The notes: generated by a model not told the origin, from the letters alone. 64,000 nucleotides of DNA from Sphingobacterium wenxiniae (GCF_900116225.1 NZ_FOZZ01000007.1:186001-250000); one strand, 5' to 3'; counted from the first letter of the stretch, positions 8,806 through 18,303 are shown. Numbers and translations: made by a program.

Positions 8806-10098
8806 TTGAAAAGAATCAGTGATATAGCCACGATTGGGTTTGCTCTTTTTGCCATGTTCTTCGGAGCAGGCAACTTATTATTACCACCTTTTATCGGTGT
8901 ACAGGTAGGCAACCATGTTTGGATAACTATTCTTGCTTTTGGATTGACCGGCATATTGCTCCCTTTTATGGGTATTTTATCGGTCACGCATTCCGGCGAT
9001 TCTTTCCAGGATTTGGGGACACGTATCCACAAAAACCTGGTTCCTGTATTGGGAACGATCATCATGATATGCATCGGGCCATTAATCGCTATACCACGTA
9101 CAGCCGCTACAACCTTTGAAGTGGGTATACTCTCCTCTTTTCCTGAGAGTAACCCTATCTGGACTTCCATAGCCTTCTTTGTCGTCACTTGGCTTTTTAG
9201 CATTGTACCTTCCAAAGTGGTCGATTTAGTCGGCAATATCCTTACACCCCTTCTATTGGTATTACTGACCATCCTATTGGTTGTCGGTATTGTCAACCCT
9301 ATCGAGCTTCCGAAAGAAGGTGAGCTGTCGACTATGGGATCCTTCACATTAGGCTTCACCGAAGGCTATCAGACCTTAGACGTATTGGCTTCCGTTATCT
9401 TTGCAGGAATCATTATCACAGCGGCCAAAAGCAAAGGCTACAATAGCCTCAAAGAAAAAAACAAAGTGGTTATTGCCGCTGGTGCATTAGCAGCTATCTG
9501 TTTACTTTTTATCTATGGCGGTTTGATTTACCTCGGAGCCTCTTCAGGAGTCCACAATCCGGACATCAAACGCTCAGAGCTATTAATCCACATCTCACAA
9601 AGCCTATTAGGACAGTACGGTACAATCGCCATTGCGTTGAGTATTGCATTAGCCTGTTTAACGACCGCCATTGCGCTAACTTCGGCCGTTGGTACATTCT
9701 TTAGCAACCTAACCAAGGGTAAATTAAGTTATAAGTTTTTAGTAACAGCGTGTTGTATCGTATCCGGTGTACTATCAATCACAGGCGTAGACAATATTAT
9801 CCAGTTTGCCTATCCCCCGCTTGCATTCGTTTACCCGATTGTCATAACCTTAGTGTTATTCGTGGTAATTTTTGGCCGTTTTGTCAAATCCCGTTTACCC
9901 TATATTGGCGCCTTAATAGCATCGACAATTGTCGCTGTTCTGAACTTGCTTAAGATATTGGGTGTATGGGATGAACAACAGCTCTCAGCACTCAACCACA
10001 TTCCTTTCTTCGATTATGAATTAGGCTGGGTGGTTCCCGCTTTTGTAGGGTTTATCACGTTGCTGTTGGTAGAAAAAATGCGAGGGAAAAAATTATAG
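8806..10098 (+). CDS. brnQ: Branched-chain amino acid carrier, LIVCS family (BrnQ)
   Basis: 430 residues with about 12 hydrophobic segments. The N-terminus IATIGFALFAMFFGAGNLLLPPFIG is the BrnQ hallmark. The family imports leucine, isoleucine and valine with a cation across the inner membrane. The frame opens after the folP stop and has only ATC, AAA, ATT and TTG codons before the conserved start region, so TTG at 8806 is the probable start; there is no clear Shine-Dalgarno. Spacing to folP (12 nt) and to the methyltransferase (16 nt) suggests co-transcription. Confidence 0.92.
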   Translation: MKRISDIATIGFALFAMFFGAGNLLLPPFIGVQVGNHVWITILAFGLTGILLPFMGILSVTHSGDSFQDLGTRIHKNLVPVLGTIIMICIGPLIAIPRTAATTFEVGILSSFPESNPIWTSIAFFVVTWLFSIVPSKVVDLVGNILTPLLLVLLTILLVVGIVNPIELPKEGELSTMGSFTLGFTEGYQTLDVLASVIFAGIIITAAKSKGYNSLKEKNKVVIAAGALAAICLLFIYGGLIYLGASSGVHNPDIKRSELLIHISQSLLGQYGTIAIALSIALACLTTAIALTSAVGTFFSNLTKGKLSYKFLVTACCIVSGVLSITGVDNIIQFAYPPLAFVYPIVITLVLFVVIFGRFVKSRLPYIGALIASTIVAVLNLLKILGVWDEQQLSALNHIPFFDYELGWVVPAFVGFITLLLVEKMRGKKL

Positions 10099-10114
10099 TT
10101 TAAAGCTAATCAAT

Positions 10115-10873
10115 ATGGACATTGTAAACTACAACCGAACCGCTTGGGACAATTATGTCGATAAAAATGACCGCTGGACCATACCGGTTACTGAACAGGA
10201 TCTGGAAAATGCTAGAAAAGGAATATGGGACATTGTACTTACCCCTAAAAAGCCTGTGCCTCACCATTGGTTTCCTGCATTCAAAGATTTAAAACTATTA
10301 GGATTGGCTTCGGGAGGAGGACAACAAGGCCCCGTATTGGCTACCTTGGGTGCTGATGTCACTATTTTTGACAATTCACCAAAGCAATTGCAACAGGATA
10401 AAAACCTAAGCGATGAATACCAGCTGGGCATCAAAACCCTTCAAGGCGATATGCGGGATCTGTCGGTGTTTGCCGATGAATCCTTCGATCTTATTTTTAA
10501 CCCCTGCTCCATCCTCTTTGTAGACGATATATTAACCGTATGGAGAGAATGTTTTAGGGTCTTAAAACCAAACGGTATTCTTATGACAGGTTTAATGAAT
10601 CCTATGGGATTTCAAATTGATGAGGAAAATCTCAATCTCATTTACAAACAGCCCTACTCAGATCTGTATTCTTTACCGAAAGAAAAATTGGATGAACTTA
10701 AAAAGAATAAAGAAGCCTTATTATTTGGACATAGCCTAAGTGATCAAATCGGAGGACAATTAGCGGCAGGCTTCATGCTCACCGATATGTACGAAGATGA
10801 CTGGGGAGGCGAAAGCAAAATGGATAACTATTTCCCTGCCTTTATTGCAACACGAGCCATAAAGAAAGTATAA
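10115..10873 (+). CDS. Class I SAM-dependent methyltransferase
   Basis: 252 residues with a Rossmann-type methyltransferase core. The SAM-binding glycine motif is LLGLASGGGQQGPVLATLGA at about residues 62-81, followed by VTIFDNS (acidic end of beta 2), GDMRDLSVFADESFDLIF (motif II/post II) and FRVLKPNGILMTGLMNP (motif III). The N-terminus begins NYNRTAWDNYVDKNDRWTIP, seen in small-molecule methyltransferases of the UbiE/Methyltransf_11 group. The substrate is unknown. It is the last gene of the plus-strand run and ends 1 nt before a strong terminator. Confidence 0.9.
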   Translation: MDIVNYNRTAWDNYVDKNDRWTIPVTEQDLENARKGIWDIVLTPKKPVPHHWFPAFKDLKLLGLASGGGQQGPVLATLGADVTIFDNSPKQLQQDKNLSDEYQLGIKTLQGDMRDLSVFADESFDLIFNPCSILFVDDILTVWRECFRVLKPNGILMTGLMNPMGFQIDEENLNLIYKQPYSDLYSLPKEKLDELKKNKEALLFGHSLSDQIGGQLAAGFMLTDMYEDDWGGESKMDNYFPAFIATRAIKKV

Positions 10874-10874
10874 A

Positions 10875-10915
10875 AGAAAAACGAGCAAAGACTTTCGGTC
10901 TTTGCTCGTTTTTCT
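10875..10915. terminator. Bidirectional intrinsic terminator between methyltransferase and metG
   Basis: An 18-bp perfect stem (10875-10892 with 10898-10915) and a 5-nt loop, with A-run and T-run flanks, so it can work for both convergent genes. A short CCCCC-TTT-GGGGG hairpin (10930-10942) lies between it and the metG stop. Confidence 0.9.
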
Positions 10916-10951
10916 TTTACCCCTGCTCTCCCCCTTTGGGGGTTGGAGGAA

Positions 10952-13021
10952 TTACCGAACCGAACTTCCCGGTTTGATCGCTGTCGTAGGATTCACAAAA
11001 TCCAGGCGCCCATCGGCATCTTCAGCCATCAAGATCATACCTTGGGACGTAATTCCTTTAATTTCACGAGGCTCAAGGTTTACCAGAATGGAAACCTGCT
11101 TACCGACGATATCTTCCGGACTGAAGAACTCAGCAATACCCGAAACAACCGTACGTTGATCTATACCTGTATCGATTTTCAACTTCAACAATTTCTTTGT
11201 TTTCGCTACTTTCTCAGCTTCCAGGATAGTACCGATACGGATATCCATCTTCATGAAATCATCGTAGCTGATATTCGCCTTTGCTGGCTCCGCTTTCGTA
11301 TCGTTCATAGCATTCTGCACCTTAGCATCCGCTAATTTCTGTAACTGGAAGTCAATCTGTTCATCTGTGATTTTCTCAAAAAGCAATTGGGTCTCACCCA
11401 GAACATGACCTTCTGGAAGGATAGTCGCCTGCCCAGCTTTCTCCCACCCCTGCTTTTCCAGTTGTAACATGGCAAACAGTTTATCCGATGACTTTGGAAG
11501 AAAAGGCTGTGCCAATACCGCTAGGTTCGCTACAATCTGCGAAGCCACATATAGCACCGTTTTTACACGATTCTCGTCTGTTTTGATGACTTTCCAAGGC
11601 TCTTCATCCGCCAAGTATTTATTTCCTAAACGTGCAGCATTCATAAAATGACTCAACGCCTCACGGAAGCGATATTGCTCAATAGCCTGTGTTATCTGTG
11701 CAGGGTATTGTTTCAACTCCTCCAATACAGCATTATCCTGATCCGTTAAAGTTGAGCCCAACTCAACCTTACCGTCAAAATATTTATGGGATAAAACCAT
11801 CACACGGTTCACAAAGTTACCCAAGATAGCCACCAATTCATTGTTGACACGCGCTTGAAAATCTTTCCAGGTAAATTCACTATCCGAAGTTTCCGGAAGA
11901 ATCGACGTCAATACATAACGTAGTTCATCCTGCTTACCTGGGAATTCCTGCAAGTATTCATGTAACCATACCGCGTGATTTCTTGATGTCGATAATTTAT
12001 CTCCTTCTAAATTCAGGAATTCATTAGCCGGAACATTCTGTGGTAAAATATATTCTCCATGCGCATGAAGAATAGCCGGGAATGTAATACAGTGGAAAAC
12101 GATATTATCCTTACCGATAAAGTGGATTAAAGTAGACTCTTGCGATTCATCAGCTTGCTTTTTCCAATAGTCTTCCCAGTTCTTACCGTTATCGAGTGCC
12201 CACTGTTTCGTAGCTGAAATATACCCTATTGGTGCATCCAGCCACACGTACAATTTTTTACCCGCAGCTTCTTCCAAAGGCACATCCACACCCCAATCCA
12301 AATCGCGAGTCATGGAACGCGGTTGCAGACCGGACTTCAACCAAGAAGAACATTGACCAAAAACATTAGGTTTCAAGACACCTTTTTTCCCTTCAATCAA
12401 CCATTTCTCCAACCATGGCTGATATTTATCCAACGGCAGGTACCAGTGTTTGGTTTCTTTCAAAACCGGAGTCTTACCACTCAATGTAGATTTCGGATTG
12501 ATTAGATCCGTTGGGTTCAAGGAAGTACCACATTTCTCACATTGGTCACCATAAGCACCTTCGTTATGACAGTGTGGACATGTACCTACTATATAGCGAT
12601 CCGCCAGAAACTGGTGAAACTCTTCGTCATAATATTGCTCCGAAAACTTCTCGATAAACTCTCCCTTTTCGTAAAGGTTCAGGAAAAACTCCTGCGAAAG
12701 CTCATGATGAATTTTCTCCGAAGTACGGTGGTAAATATTGAAAGAGATACCAAACTCTTCAAAGCTTTCCTTTATCTGCTTGTTATATTTGTCAATAATC
12801 TCTTGCGGCGTGATGCCTTCTTTCTTCGCACGGATAGTGATAGCTGCACCATGTTCATCTGATCCGCAGACATAAACGACATCTTTATGGTTCAAACGTA
12901 AAAAACGGACAAAAATATCACCTGGTATATAAGCTCCCGCTAAATGCCCGATATGCAAGGGGCCATTGGCATACGGCAATGCCGAAGTGATTGTGAATCG
13001 ATTGTTGGATAAAATACTCAA
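10952..13021 (-). CDS. metG: Methionyl-tRNA synthetase
   Basis: 689 residues. It charges tRNA-Met. The class I signature HIGH is at residues 23-26 ([15 protein letters not shown]). A zinc knuckle CPHCHN...CEKC lies at about 147-163, the KMSKS equivalent is KLSTSR near residue 340, and the C-terminal 110 residues are a tRNA-binding EMAP/Trbp111-like domain ([18 protein letters not shown]). The frame has no ATG before the conserved [11 protein letters not shown] segment; the best start is TTG at 13021. Convergent with the methyltransferase, divergent from the LD-carboxypeptidase. Confidence 0.97.
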   Translation of the reverse strand: MSILSNNRFTITSALPYANGPLHIGHLAGAYIPGDIFVRFLRLNHKDVVYVCGSDEHGAAITIRAKKEGITPQEIIDKYNKQIKESFEEFGISFNIYHRTSEKIHHELSQEFFLNLYEKGEFIEKFSEQYYDEEFHQFLADRYIVGTCPHCHNEGAYGDQCEKCGTSLNPTDLINPKSTLSGKTPVLKETKHWYLPLDKYQPWLEKWLIEGKKGVLKPNVFGQCSSWLKSGLQPRSMTRDLDWGVDVPLEEAAGKKLYVWLDAPIGYISATKQWALDNGKNWEDYWKKQADESQESTLIHFIGKDNIVFHCITFPAILHAHGEYILPQNVPANEFLNLEGDKLSTSRNHAVWLHEYLQEFPGKQDELRYVLTSILPETSDSEFTWKDFQARVNNELVAILGNFVNRVMVLSHKYFDGKVELGSTLTDQDNAVLEELKQYPAQITQAIEQYRFREALSHFMNAARLGNKYLADEEPWKVIKTDENRVKTVLYVASQIVANLAVLAQPFLPKSSDKLFAMLQLEKQGWEKAGQATILPEGHVLGETQLLFEKITDEQIDFQLQKLADAKVQNAMNDTKAEPAKANISYDDFMKMDIRIGTILEAEKVAKTKKLLKLKIDTGIDQRTVVSGIAEFFSPEDIVGKQVSILVNLEPREIKGITSQGMILMAEDADGRLDFVNPTTAIKPGSSVR

Positions 13022-13155
13022 TGTATACTGACTTTTTTAATTGAAGATAAAGTGATAGTAGTGAAGATATCGTTCACTTCCATAACATTAGAATAAAAAA
13101 AAACTTGTTTCTTTCGCAAAGATAAAGCAATTTGCGGTTAAAAATAACGAGTAGC

Positions 13156-14061
13156 ATGAAAATACCTCAATTTCTTACCACAGGTGATAAAGTAGCTATT
13201 GTATGCCCTGCAAGTTACATCAAAGGGAATATCGACAACGCCATCAGCATATTAACTGACTGGGGGTTGAAGGTGGAAGTCGGCGAGACGGTAACTTCAC
13301 AATACCATCAGTTTGCTGGAACAGATGAGCTACGCACCCAAGATCTACAGAAAGCCTTAGATAATCCGGAAATCAAGGCTGTATTCGCTGCTCGTGGAGG
13401 ATATGGCACCGTCCGTATCATCGATCAATTGGACTTCAATAACTTTACCCAAAACCCAAAATGGCTAGTCGGGTTTAGCGATATAACCGTCTTGCACAGC
13501 CACATACATTTCACTTTAGGCATACCAACCCTCCATGGACAAATGCCCAAATCTTTTGACGACAGTACCAAGGACGCTTTGATATCACTTAAAAAAGCCT
13601 TATTTGGGGAAAGCATGGACTACAGCTATAGCCAGCAAGAATACCCCAACCGACCGGGAGAAGGAACTGGTACTTTAATAGGTGGTAACTTAGCTTTATT
13701 ACATAGTTTGATCAGTTCGGAATCTGATGGTTCATACGACAATAAGATACTTTTTATCGAAGATGTGGGCGAACAGCACTACAATATCGACCGCATGCTC
13801 TGGACTTTGAAAAGAGCAGGAAAACTAGCGAAGCTACAAGCGTTAATCGTAGGAGGCTTTACCGAACTTAAAGACAGCAATCCGCCTTTCGGCCAACGCT
13901 TCGAGGATATTATCTTCGACAAAGTGAAAGAATATGATTATCCAGTAGCATTCCATTATCCTGCTGGGCATATTGAGAACAACCATACATTGGTATTAGG
14001 GAAGAAAGTAAACCTTCTTGTGGAGGGAGAGCAGGTTACCTTAACATACAAAACTCCTTAA
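13156..14061 (+). CDS. LD-carboxypeptidase, peptidase family S66
   Basis: About 301 residues from ATG 13156 (MKIPQFLTTGDKVAIVCPAS); a TTG eight codons upstream is less likely. Family S66 enzymes cleave the terminal D-alanine from muropeptide tetrapeptides in murein recycling. Visible motifs: PEIKAVFAARGGYGTVRIID, WLVGFSDITVLHSHIH with the serine nucleophile in GFSD, a glutamate in ILFIEDVGEQHYNIDRML, and the histidine region FHYPAGHIENNHTLVLG. No signal peptide is present, so it acts in the cytoplasm. Confidence 0.92.
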   Translation: MKIPQFLTTGDKVAIVCPASYIKGNIDNAISILTDWGLKVEVGETVTSQYHQFAGTDELRTQDLQKALDNPEIKAVFAARGGYGTVRIIDQLDFNNFTQNPKWLVGFSDITVLHSHIHFTLGIPTLHGQMPKSFDDSTKDALISLKKALFGESMDYSYSQQEYPNRPGEGTGTLIGGNLALLHSLISSESDGSYDNKILFIEDVGEQHYNIDRMLWTLKRAGKLAKLQALIVGGFTELKDSNPPFGQRFEDIIFDKVKEYDYPVAFHYPAGHIENNHTLVLGKKVNLLVEGEQVTLTYKTP

Positions 14062-14300
14062 AGCAAGAAGAAATTAAAGCTAAACATCTCAATAACTGGC
14101 AATTTCGGACTTTATTGTTATTTCAAAATTATCAAATCTCACATAAGGACAACGAAAACAAAACCAACAAATATTCTGTTTTGTAAAAACATTCACAAAG
14201 ATTAATCGTTTTTATTCAATTATTTACGAAAAATATCCTGAACAACATTTGTTTTAAATTTCTCCATACCTTAGTTGCGTAAACAAATTATGATACAACT

Positions 14301-15902
14301 ATGGTAATCGGGCTATCAAATCCGATAAACAAGGCCAATCTCCACGAGATAGCCGCCAAAGTTTATTGGGACTTAGACGCAACCACATTAGTGCAGGAAA
14401 CACTTAAACGTGGACAAGGAGTACTCAACGACCAGCAGGCACTTTGCATCACAACCGGTAAATTTACCGGTCGCTCTCCAAAAGACCGTTTTATTGTCAA
14501 AGACAACTTCTCTGAGAAAATAATTGATTGGGGGGATGTCAACATCCCCATCTCCGAAGAGGTATTTGAAGGACTGTATGAAAAGATGTTATACTTCCTT
14601 GCTGATAAGGAGGTTTGGGCACGTCATTGTTACGCAGGGGCAGACACAGCTTATCGTATTCCTGTTACAGTTATCAATACGACCCCTTGGGCAAACCTCT
14701 TCTGCCATCATCTTTTCTTAAGACCAAATGCTCCAGAATTAGAAAATTTCCCAACGGATGGATGGACCATTATACAGATTCCGGAATTCTTGGCCGATCC
14801 TACTGTTGACGGTACTCGTCAGGAAAATTTTGCCATCCTCAACTTTAGTAGAAGGACCATCTTAATCGGTGGTACAGCCTATACAGGTGAAATGAAAAAA
14901 GGTATTTTCTCCGTGTTGAACTGTATCCTTCCCTATCAGTATGATACACTCTCCATGCATTGCTCCGCAAATGAAGGAAAGAAAGGTGATACAGCTTTAT
15001 TTTTTGGTCTAAGCGGCACAGGGAAAACCACGCTCTCAGCTGACCCTACACGTAACCTGATAGGCGATGACGAACACGGATGGGCACAAAATTCCATTTT
15101 CAATTTTGAAGGAGGATGCTACGCCAAATGCATTGATCTTAGTGCAGAAAAAGAGCCTGAAATCTATGCCGCAATAAAAGAAACAACCTTGTTAGAAAAC
15201 GTTACTTTTTATGAGAATACAAACACGGTAGATTTCAGTAATGCCCGCATTACCGAGAACACACGTGCTGCCTATCCTATATATCATATTCCAAACGCGA
15301 AGGAAATTTCCGTAGGAAGTATTCCGCGCAATATATTTTTCTTAACCTGTGATGCTTTCGGTGTTTTGCCCCCTATTTCTAAATTGACAAAAGCGCAAGC
15401 CATGTATCACTTTCTATCGGGGTACACAGCAAAAGTAGCCGGCACTGAGGTTGGAATTGTCGAACCACAGACTACATTTTCGGCTTGCTTTGGACGTGTA
15501 TTTCTACCATTACACCCAACCAAATATGCAGAGCTATTAGGCAAAAAACTTGAACAGCATCCAGATGTCAATGTGTGGTTGATCAACACAGGTTGGACAG
15601 GAGGAGCCTATGGTGAGGGGAAACGAATCAGCTTAAAATATACACGAGCCATGGTTCAAGCTGCTTTAGAAGGAAAACTGGATAACGTAAATTTTGAAGC
15701 CCATCAGAACTTCGGTGTTTGGATACCACAGTATTGTCCGAATGTACCAGATGAACTATTGAACCCTAAAGATACCTGGGACGATAAAGGAGCTTATAAT
15801 CGACAAGCCAATACCCTAGCCACACTGTTCAATAATAACTTCAACCAATATAAGGAACATGCTAATGAGGAAATCCTACTGGCAGCACCCAAGATGATAT
15901 AA
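14301..15902 (+). CDS. pckA: Phosphoenolpyruvate carboxykinase (ATP)
   Basis: 533 residues, full length. It converts oxaloacetate and ATP to PEP and CO2 in gluconeogenesis. The P-loop FFGLSGTGKTTLSADP lies at about residues 236-251, preceded by the GEMKKGIFSVLN segment and followed by GDDEHGWAQNSIFNFEGGCY (metal and nucleotide binding). RSPKDRF and INTGWTGGAYGEGKRI are also conserved. The 239-nt region before it is AT-rich; I find a TTTG at 14248-14251 but no clear -7 box at a proper distance. It ends inside the large inverted repeat that starts at 15901. Confidence 0.97.
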   Translation: MVIGLSNPINKANLHEIAAKVYWDLDATTLVQETLKRGQGVLNDQQALCITTGKFTGRSPKDRFIVKDNFSEKIIDWGDVNIPISEEVFEGLYEKMLYFLADKEVWARHCYAGADTAYRIPVTVINTTPWANLFCHHLFLRPNAPELENFPTDGWTIIQIPEFLADPTVDGTRQENFAILNFSRRTILIGGTAYTGEMKKGIFSVLNCILPYQYDTLSMHCSANEGKKGDTALFFGLSGTGKTTLSADPTRNLIGDDEHGWAQNSIFNFEGGCYAKCIDLSAEKEPEIYAAIKETTLLENVTFYENTNTVDFSNARITENTRAAYPIYHIPNAKEISVGSIPRNIFFLTCDAFGVLPPISKLTKAQAMYHFLSGYTAKVAGTEVGIVEPQTTFSACFGRVFLPLHPTKYAELLGKKLEQHPDVNVWLINTGWTGGAYGEGKRISLKYTRAMVQAALEGKLDNVNFEAHQNFGVWIPQYCPNVPDELLNPKDTWDDKGAYNRQANTLATLFNNNFNQYKEHANEEILLAAPKMI

Positions 15903-16050
15903 AAGAAGGTGTCCGAAAAGTCCGCCGTCATCGTCATTGCGAGGAACGAAGCAATCTGATGACGGTAAAAACGCAGATTGCTTCGTCATTTTTCCTCGCA
16001 ATGACGCGTTTTTTTAATGATTACAACCTTTTCGGGCACCCCCTTCTTTT
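15901..16050. repeat. 150-bp nested inverted repeat (dispersed-element type), likely bidirectional terminator
   Basis: Outer arms AAAAGAAGGTGTCCGAAAAG (15901-15920) and its near reverse complement (16028-16050, three extra C) enclose a second inverted repeat: CGTCATTGCGAGGAACGAAG and following to 15958, against 15974-16006. The inner word GTCATTGCGAGGAACGAAGC is of the kind found dispersed in many Bacteroidota genomes. The element sits exactly between the 3' ends of two convergent genes, overlapping the pckA stop codon. Confidence 0.85.
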
Positions 16051-16051
16051 A

Positions 16052-16513
16052 TTATAGAAATACTTTCGCATGCCAACTGTCCCGAAGAGGAACTTCCCAC
16101 TTCGTGTCCAATTCCGATGTCTCGGTTAGCATATTGTTGTATACAATACTGTCTTCGTTAACCTCCCCTGCTTGAATCAGTCTTTCAAAATCATCCCTTG
16201 ACACAATATTTATGGTGTTGGTATTTTGGGCTCTGTATGCAATCTGTAAACGGTCAAAAAGATTGATCTGTAATTCCTTTTCAATTTTCTTCAACAGATG
16301 CACAGACTTATCAATTGAACAGCCGGTAACCATAGCTTTCGACTCGTCTACCTTAAGGAAAATAAACAAGTTATAACGAATTTCAAACGATCCGTAAAGC
16401 TGATTTCCATGTGCAGTCCACTGCTGTACGAATTCCTGCAAAATCTCACGAACACGTACGCATTCTGCATCTGTCAATAAACGATTACTCTGGTATATCC
16501 AAACTCTCTCCAT
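16052..16513 (-). CDS. Conserved Bacteroidota protein of unknown function, often mislabelled ABC transporter ATPase
   Basis: 153 residues, soluble, no signal peptide. The N-terminus MERVWIYQSNRLLTDAEC, the central WTAHGNQLYGSFEIRYNLF and the segment MVTGCSIDKSVHLLKKIE define a small family found throughout Bacteroidota. From memory it is often annotated as an ABC transporter ATPase, but no Walker A or signature motif is present, so that label is not supported. It is the last gene of the respiratory block, 50 nt after the DUF420 gene. Function unknown. Confidence 0.75.
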   Translation of the reverse strand: MERVWIYQSNRLLTDAECVRVREILQEFVQQWTAHGNQLYGSFEIRYNLFIFLKVDESKAMVTGCSIDKSVHLLKKIEKELQINLFDRLQIAYRAQNTNTINIVSRDDFERLIQAGEVNEDSIVYNNMLTETSELDTKWEVPLRDSWHAKVFL

Positions 16514-16536
16514 CTTGCAAAGTTAAAAAGGAAATC

Positions 16537-16550
16537 TCAATACACAATAC
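16537..16550 (-). repeat. Two-copy GTATTGN heptamer
   Basis: On the minus strand the spacer reads GTATTGT GTATTGA followed by GAT, the same words and the same ending (GTATTGAGAT) as the four-copy arrays at 18232 and 43550. It lies in the 50-nt gap before the DUF420 gene's 3' end. Confidence 0.6.
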
Positions 16551-16563
16551 GTTCTACTCAACA

Positions 16564-17106
16564 CTAACTACCGTAATAAGGCGAAATCATCAAATACACA
16601 ACCACGCCCGTAACAGCAACATACAGCCACATCGGGTAAGTAATACGTGCCAGTTTTTTATGACGTTCATATGCCCCAGCAATCCCTCGCACAAAAGTGA
16701 ATAGCACAAATGGAATGATAACGATGGATAGCACGATATGTGTAATCAAAATAAAAAAGTACACCGGTCTAATCCATCCCTCACCACCATAAGGTGTAGA
16801 GTCCGACGTCATGTGATAAGCTACATACATGACCAAGAACGCTACCGAGCAAGCCATACAGACTTTTATCAATCGCTCATGCAATTTCGCATTGCCTCTT
16901 TTTACCGCAGATATAGCTGCAACCAACAGTATTGCCGTAACGCCGTTTATACTTGCATATATCGGTGGAAGAAACGTCAGGGGCTGCACGTCAAATCCCA
17001 TTTTCCGTAAGTTCACACCGAAAAGAATAGCAACCGCCAAAGGGATTACAATGGATAAAACAATGATCCAGTTCTTATACTTCTTTTCTGCTTCCGTCAT
17101 TCCCAT
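16564..17106 (-). CDS. DUF420 membrane protein (CtaM-like)
   Basis: 180 residues with five hydrophobic segments. Motifs of DUF420: LTFLPPIYASINGVTAILLV, KLHERLIKVCMACSVAFLVMYV AYH, and HIVLSIVIIPFVLFTF. DUF420 proteins such as B. subtilis CtaM are needed for assembly or activity of caa3/aa3 oxidases. The conserved histidines (KLHERL, YVAYH, THIVLS) are present and could bind metal or heme. It starts 1 nt before the end of the SCO-like gene in the oxidase operon, which supports an assembly role here. Confidence 0.85.
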   Translation of the reverse strand: MGMTEAEKKYKNWIIVLSIVIPLAVAILFGVNLRKMGFDVQPLTFLPPIYASINGVTAILLVAAISAVKRGNAKLHERLIKVCMACSVAFLVMYVAYHMTSDSTPYGGEGWIRPVYFFILITHIVLSIVIIPFVLFTFVRGIAGAYERHKKLARITYPMWLYVAVTGVVVYLMISPYYGS

Positions 17107-17107
17107 A

Positions 17108-17827
17108 TTATTGTTTCTCTATTTTTAAAGGTCTATTTCTGACCTCTTCTACCATTAATAATTTAATTTCATCTTCCAATCGATCTACTTCTCCTTTAAG
17201 ACTCACATCATAAAAACCACGCAATCGCTTTTTGGAATCCAGTAACACCAGCTGATTACCTATAATATAAGAAGTGGAGTCAGCGGGGTTCACCATAGCG
17301 TCAATCAGCAATTCCTCTCGCGCATATGCAAAAATATCTGTAGAAGCTCCATACACAACTTCCCAGTTAGTAGATGCAATATGCTTATAAGGTTTCAAGA
17401 AAGCTTGTAAAGTTTGCTCCGATTCCTGTGGATCCACCGAAATAGAAAACAAGCGCACATGTTCATTTGCTTTAAAGCGATCAGCAAGCGCACCCATATG
17501 GTCCAGCATAAGACGAGAAAAGGCCTGGTCTTTTGTATAGAACAAATGCGCCACACTGATTACTGTATCCGATTTCAAAAACGAACATATTTCACCATTA
17601 TAATTATAGAAATCAACCGCATTTAACGTATGAAAAATAGTATCCGGATACTCTCTCCCCCAATTCCTTTTCATTTCGCCACTGAGTTTCTTCTCACCGT
17701 ATACAGGTAAAGAAATGTACTCATTGGAACCAAACTTATTAACCGCTATATATAAAAATCCTGGCAGCAGTAGAACCATTGCCAGGATAATTATTTTCGC
17801 TCTACTTCGTTGAGAAGTGTTACGCAT
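17108..17827 (-). CDS. SCO1/SenC-like protein lacking the copper ligands
   Basis: 239 residues: an N-terminal membrane anchor (IIILAMVLLLPGFLYIAV, residues 11-28) and a thioredoxin-like domain. SCO proteins deliver copper to the CuA site of oxidase subunit II using a CxxxC motif and a distant histidine. Here the equivalent of CxxxC reads LFYTKDQAFSRL (residues 95-106), with no cysteine. The histidine position in IIGNQLVLLD (about 188-197) holds no histidine. The framework is preserved: SISVDPQESEQTLQAFL, WEVVYGASTDIFAYAREEL, RLRGFYD. The frame is intact, so this is not an obvious pseudogene. It lies between subunit IV and DUF420 in the oxidase operon. Copper delivery by the classical mechanism is unlikely. 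Confidence 0.8.
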   Translation of the reverse strand: MRNTSQRSRAKIIILAMVLLLPGFLYIAVNKFGSNEYISLPVYGEKKLSGEMKRNWGREYPDTIFHTLNAVDFYNYNGEICSFLKSDTVISVAHLFYTKDQAFSRLMLDHMGALADRFKANEHVRLFSISVDPQESEQTLQAFLKPYKHIASTNWEVVYGASTDIFAYAREELLIDAMVNPADSTSYIIGNQLVLLDSKKRLRGFYDVSLKGEVDRLEDEIKLLMVEEVRNRPLKIEKQ

Positions 17828-17841
17828 ATGTTTCTCCTATT

Positions 17842-18222
17842 CTAATTGTTTGGGAAAAGTGGATGGGATTGGAATGCTCCTAACAGGAAATTACCCTCCA
17901 CCAATATCAACCAAATAGCGTACACAATTAACACAAAGCCAACACTGCATACAATGATAAAGCCTGGTTTCTCAAACTTCAAGTGCATGAAGTAAGCCAC
18001 AATATAATATGCTTTAACAAGGGTTAATGCAATATAAATAATATTTAGAAACACACCCTTTTGTATAATTCCCCAATGGTGTACAAAGCCCAAGGCAATC
18101 AAGAATTCCAAGGCTGTTAAGGCCAATAGAATAAAGAATACTTTCCAGATACCTTTTTTATCCATACCACCATGCTCTCCATGATGGTCGTGCGCTGCTA
18201 TATTTTCGTTATGATTTGACAT
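17842..18222 (-). CDS. Cytochrome c oxidase subunit IV (caa3 type)
   Basis: 126 residues with three predicted membrane helices after a His-rich, acidic N-terminus (NIAAHDHHGEHGGMDKKG). The segments FFILLALTALEFLIALGFV, IYIALTLVKAYYIVAYFMHL and VCSVGFVLIVYAIWLILVEG match the prokaryotic COX4 family (CtaF/CyoD-like). AYFMHLKFE is the family signature. It is a small structural subunit of the heme-copper oxidase. Located after subunit III across a 119-nt spacer that holds two short-period repeat arrays. Confidence 0.88.
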   Translation of the reverse strand: MSNHNENIAAHDHHGEHGGMDKKGIWKVFFILLALTALEFLIALGFVHHWGIIQKGVFLNIIYIALTLVKAYYIVAYFMHLKFEKPGFIIVCSVGFVLIVYAIWLILVEGNFLLGAFQSHPLFPNN

Positions 18223-18231
18223 TTTATTTAA

Positions 18232-18259
18232 GTATTGTGTATTGTGTATTGCGTATTGA
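18232..18259. repeat. Four-copy GTATTGN heptamer array
   Basis: GTATTGT, GTATTGT, GTATTGC, GTATTGA in perfect 7-nt register on the plus strand, followed by GAT. It lies just upstream of the subunit IV gene (minus strand). Confidence 0.8.
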
Positions 18260-18303
18260 GATCTTTATGCTTTCAAATACAATAACACAATATCTGTTTT
18301 TAT

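Noticed and set aside
8790-9359. A 189-codon minus-strand frame inside brnQ
   Set aside because: It mirrors the brnQ codons, lacks a start signal and shows no protein features; it is a shadow of the real gene.
14248-14279. Promoter before pckA
   Set aside because: TTTG is present but neither TACCTTAG nor TAGTTGCG at the possible distances is a good -7 match.
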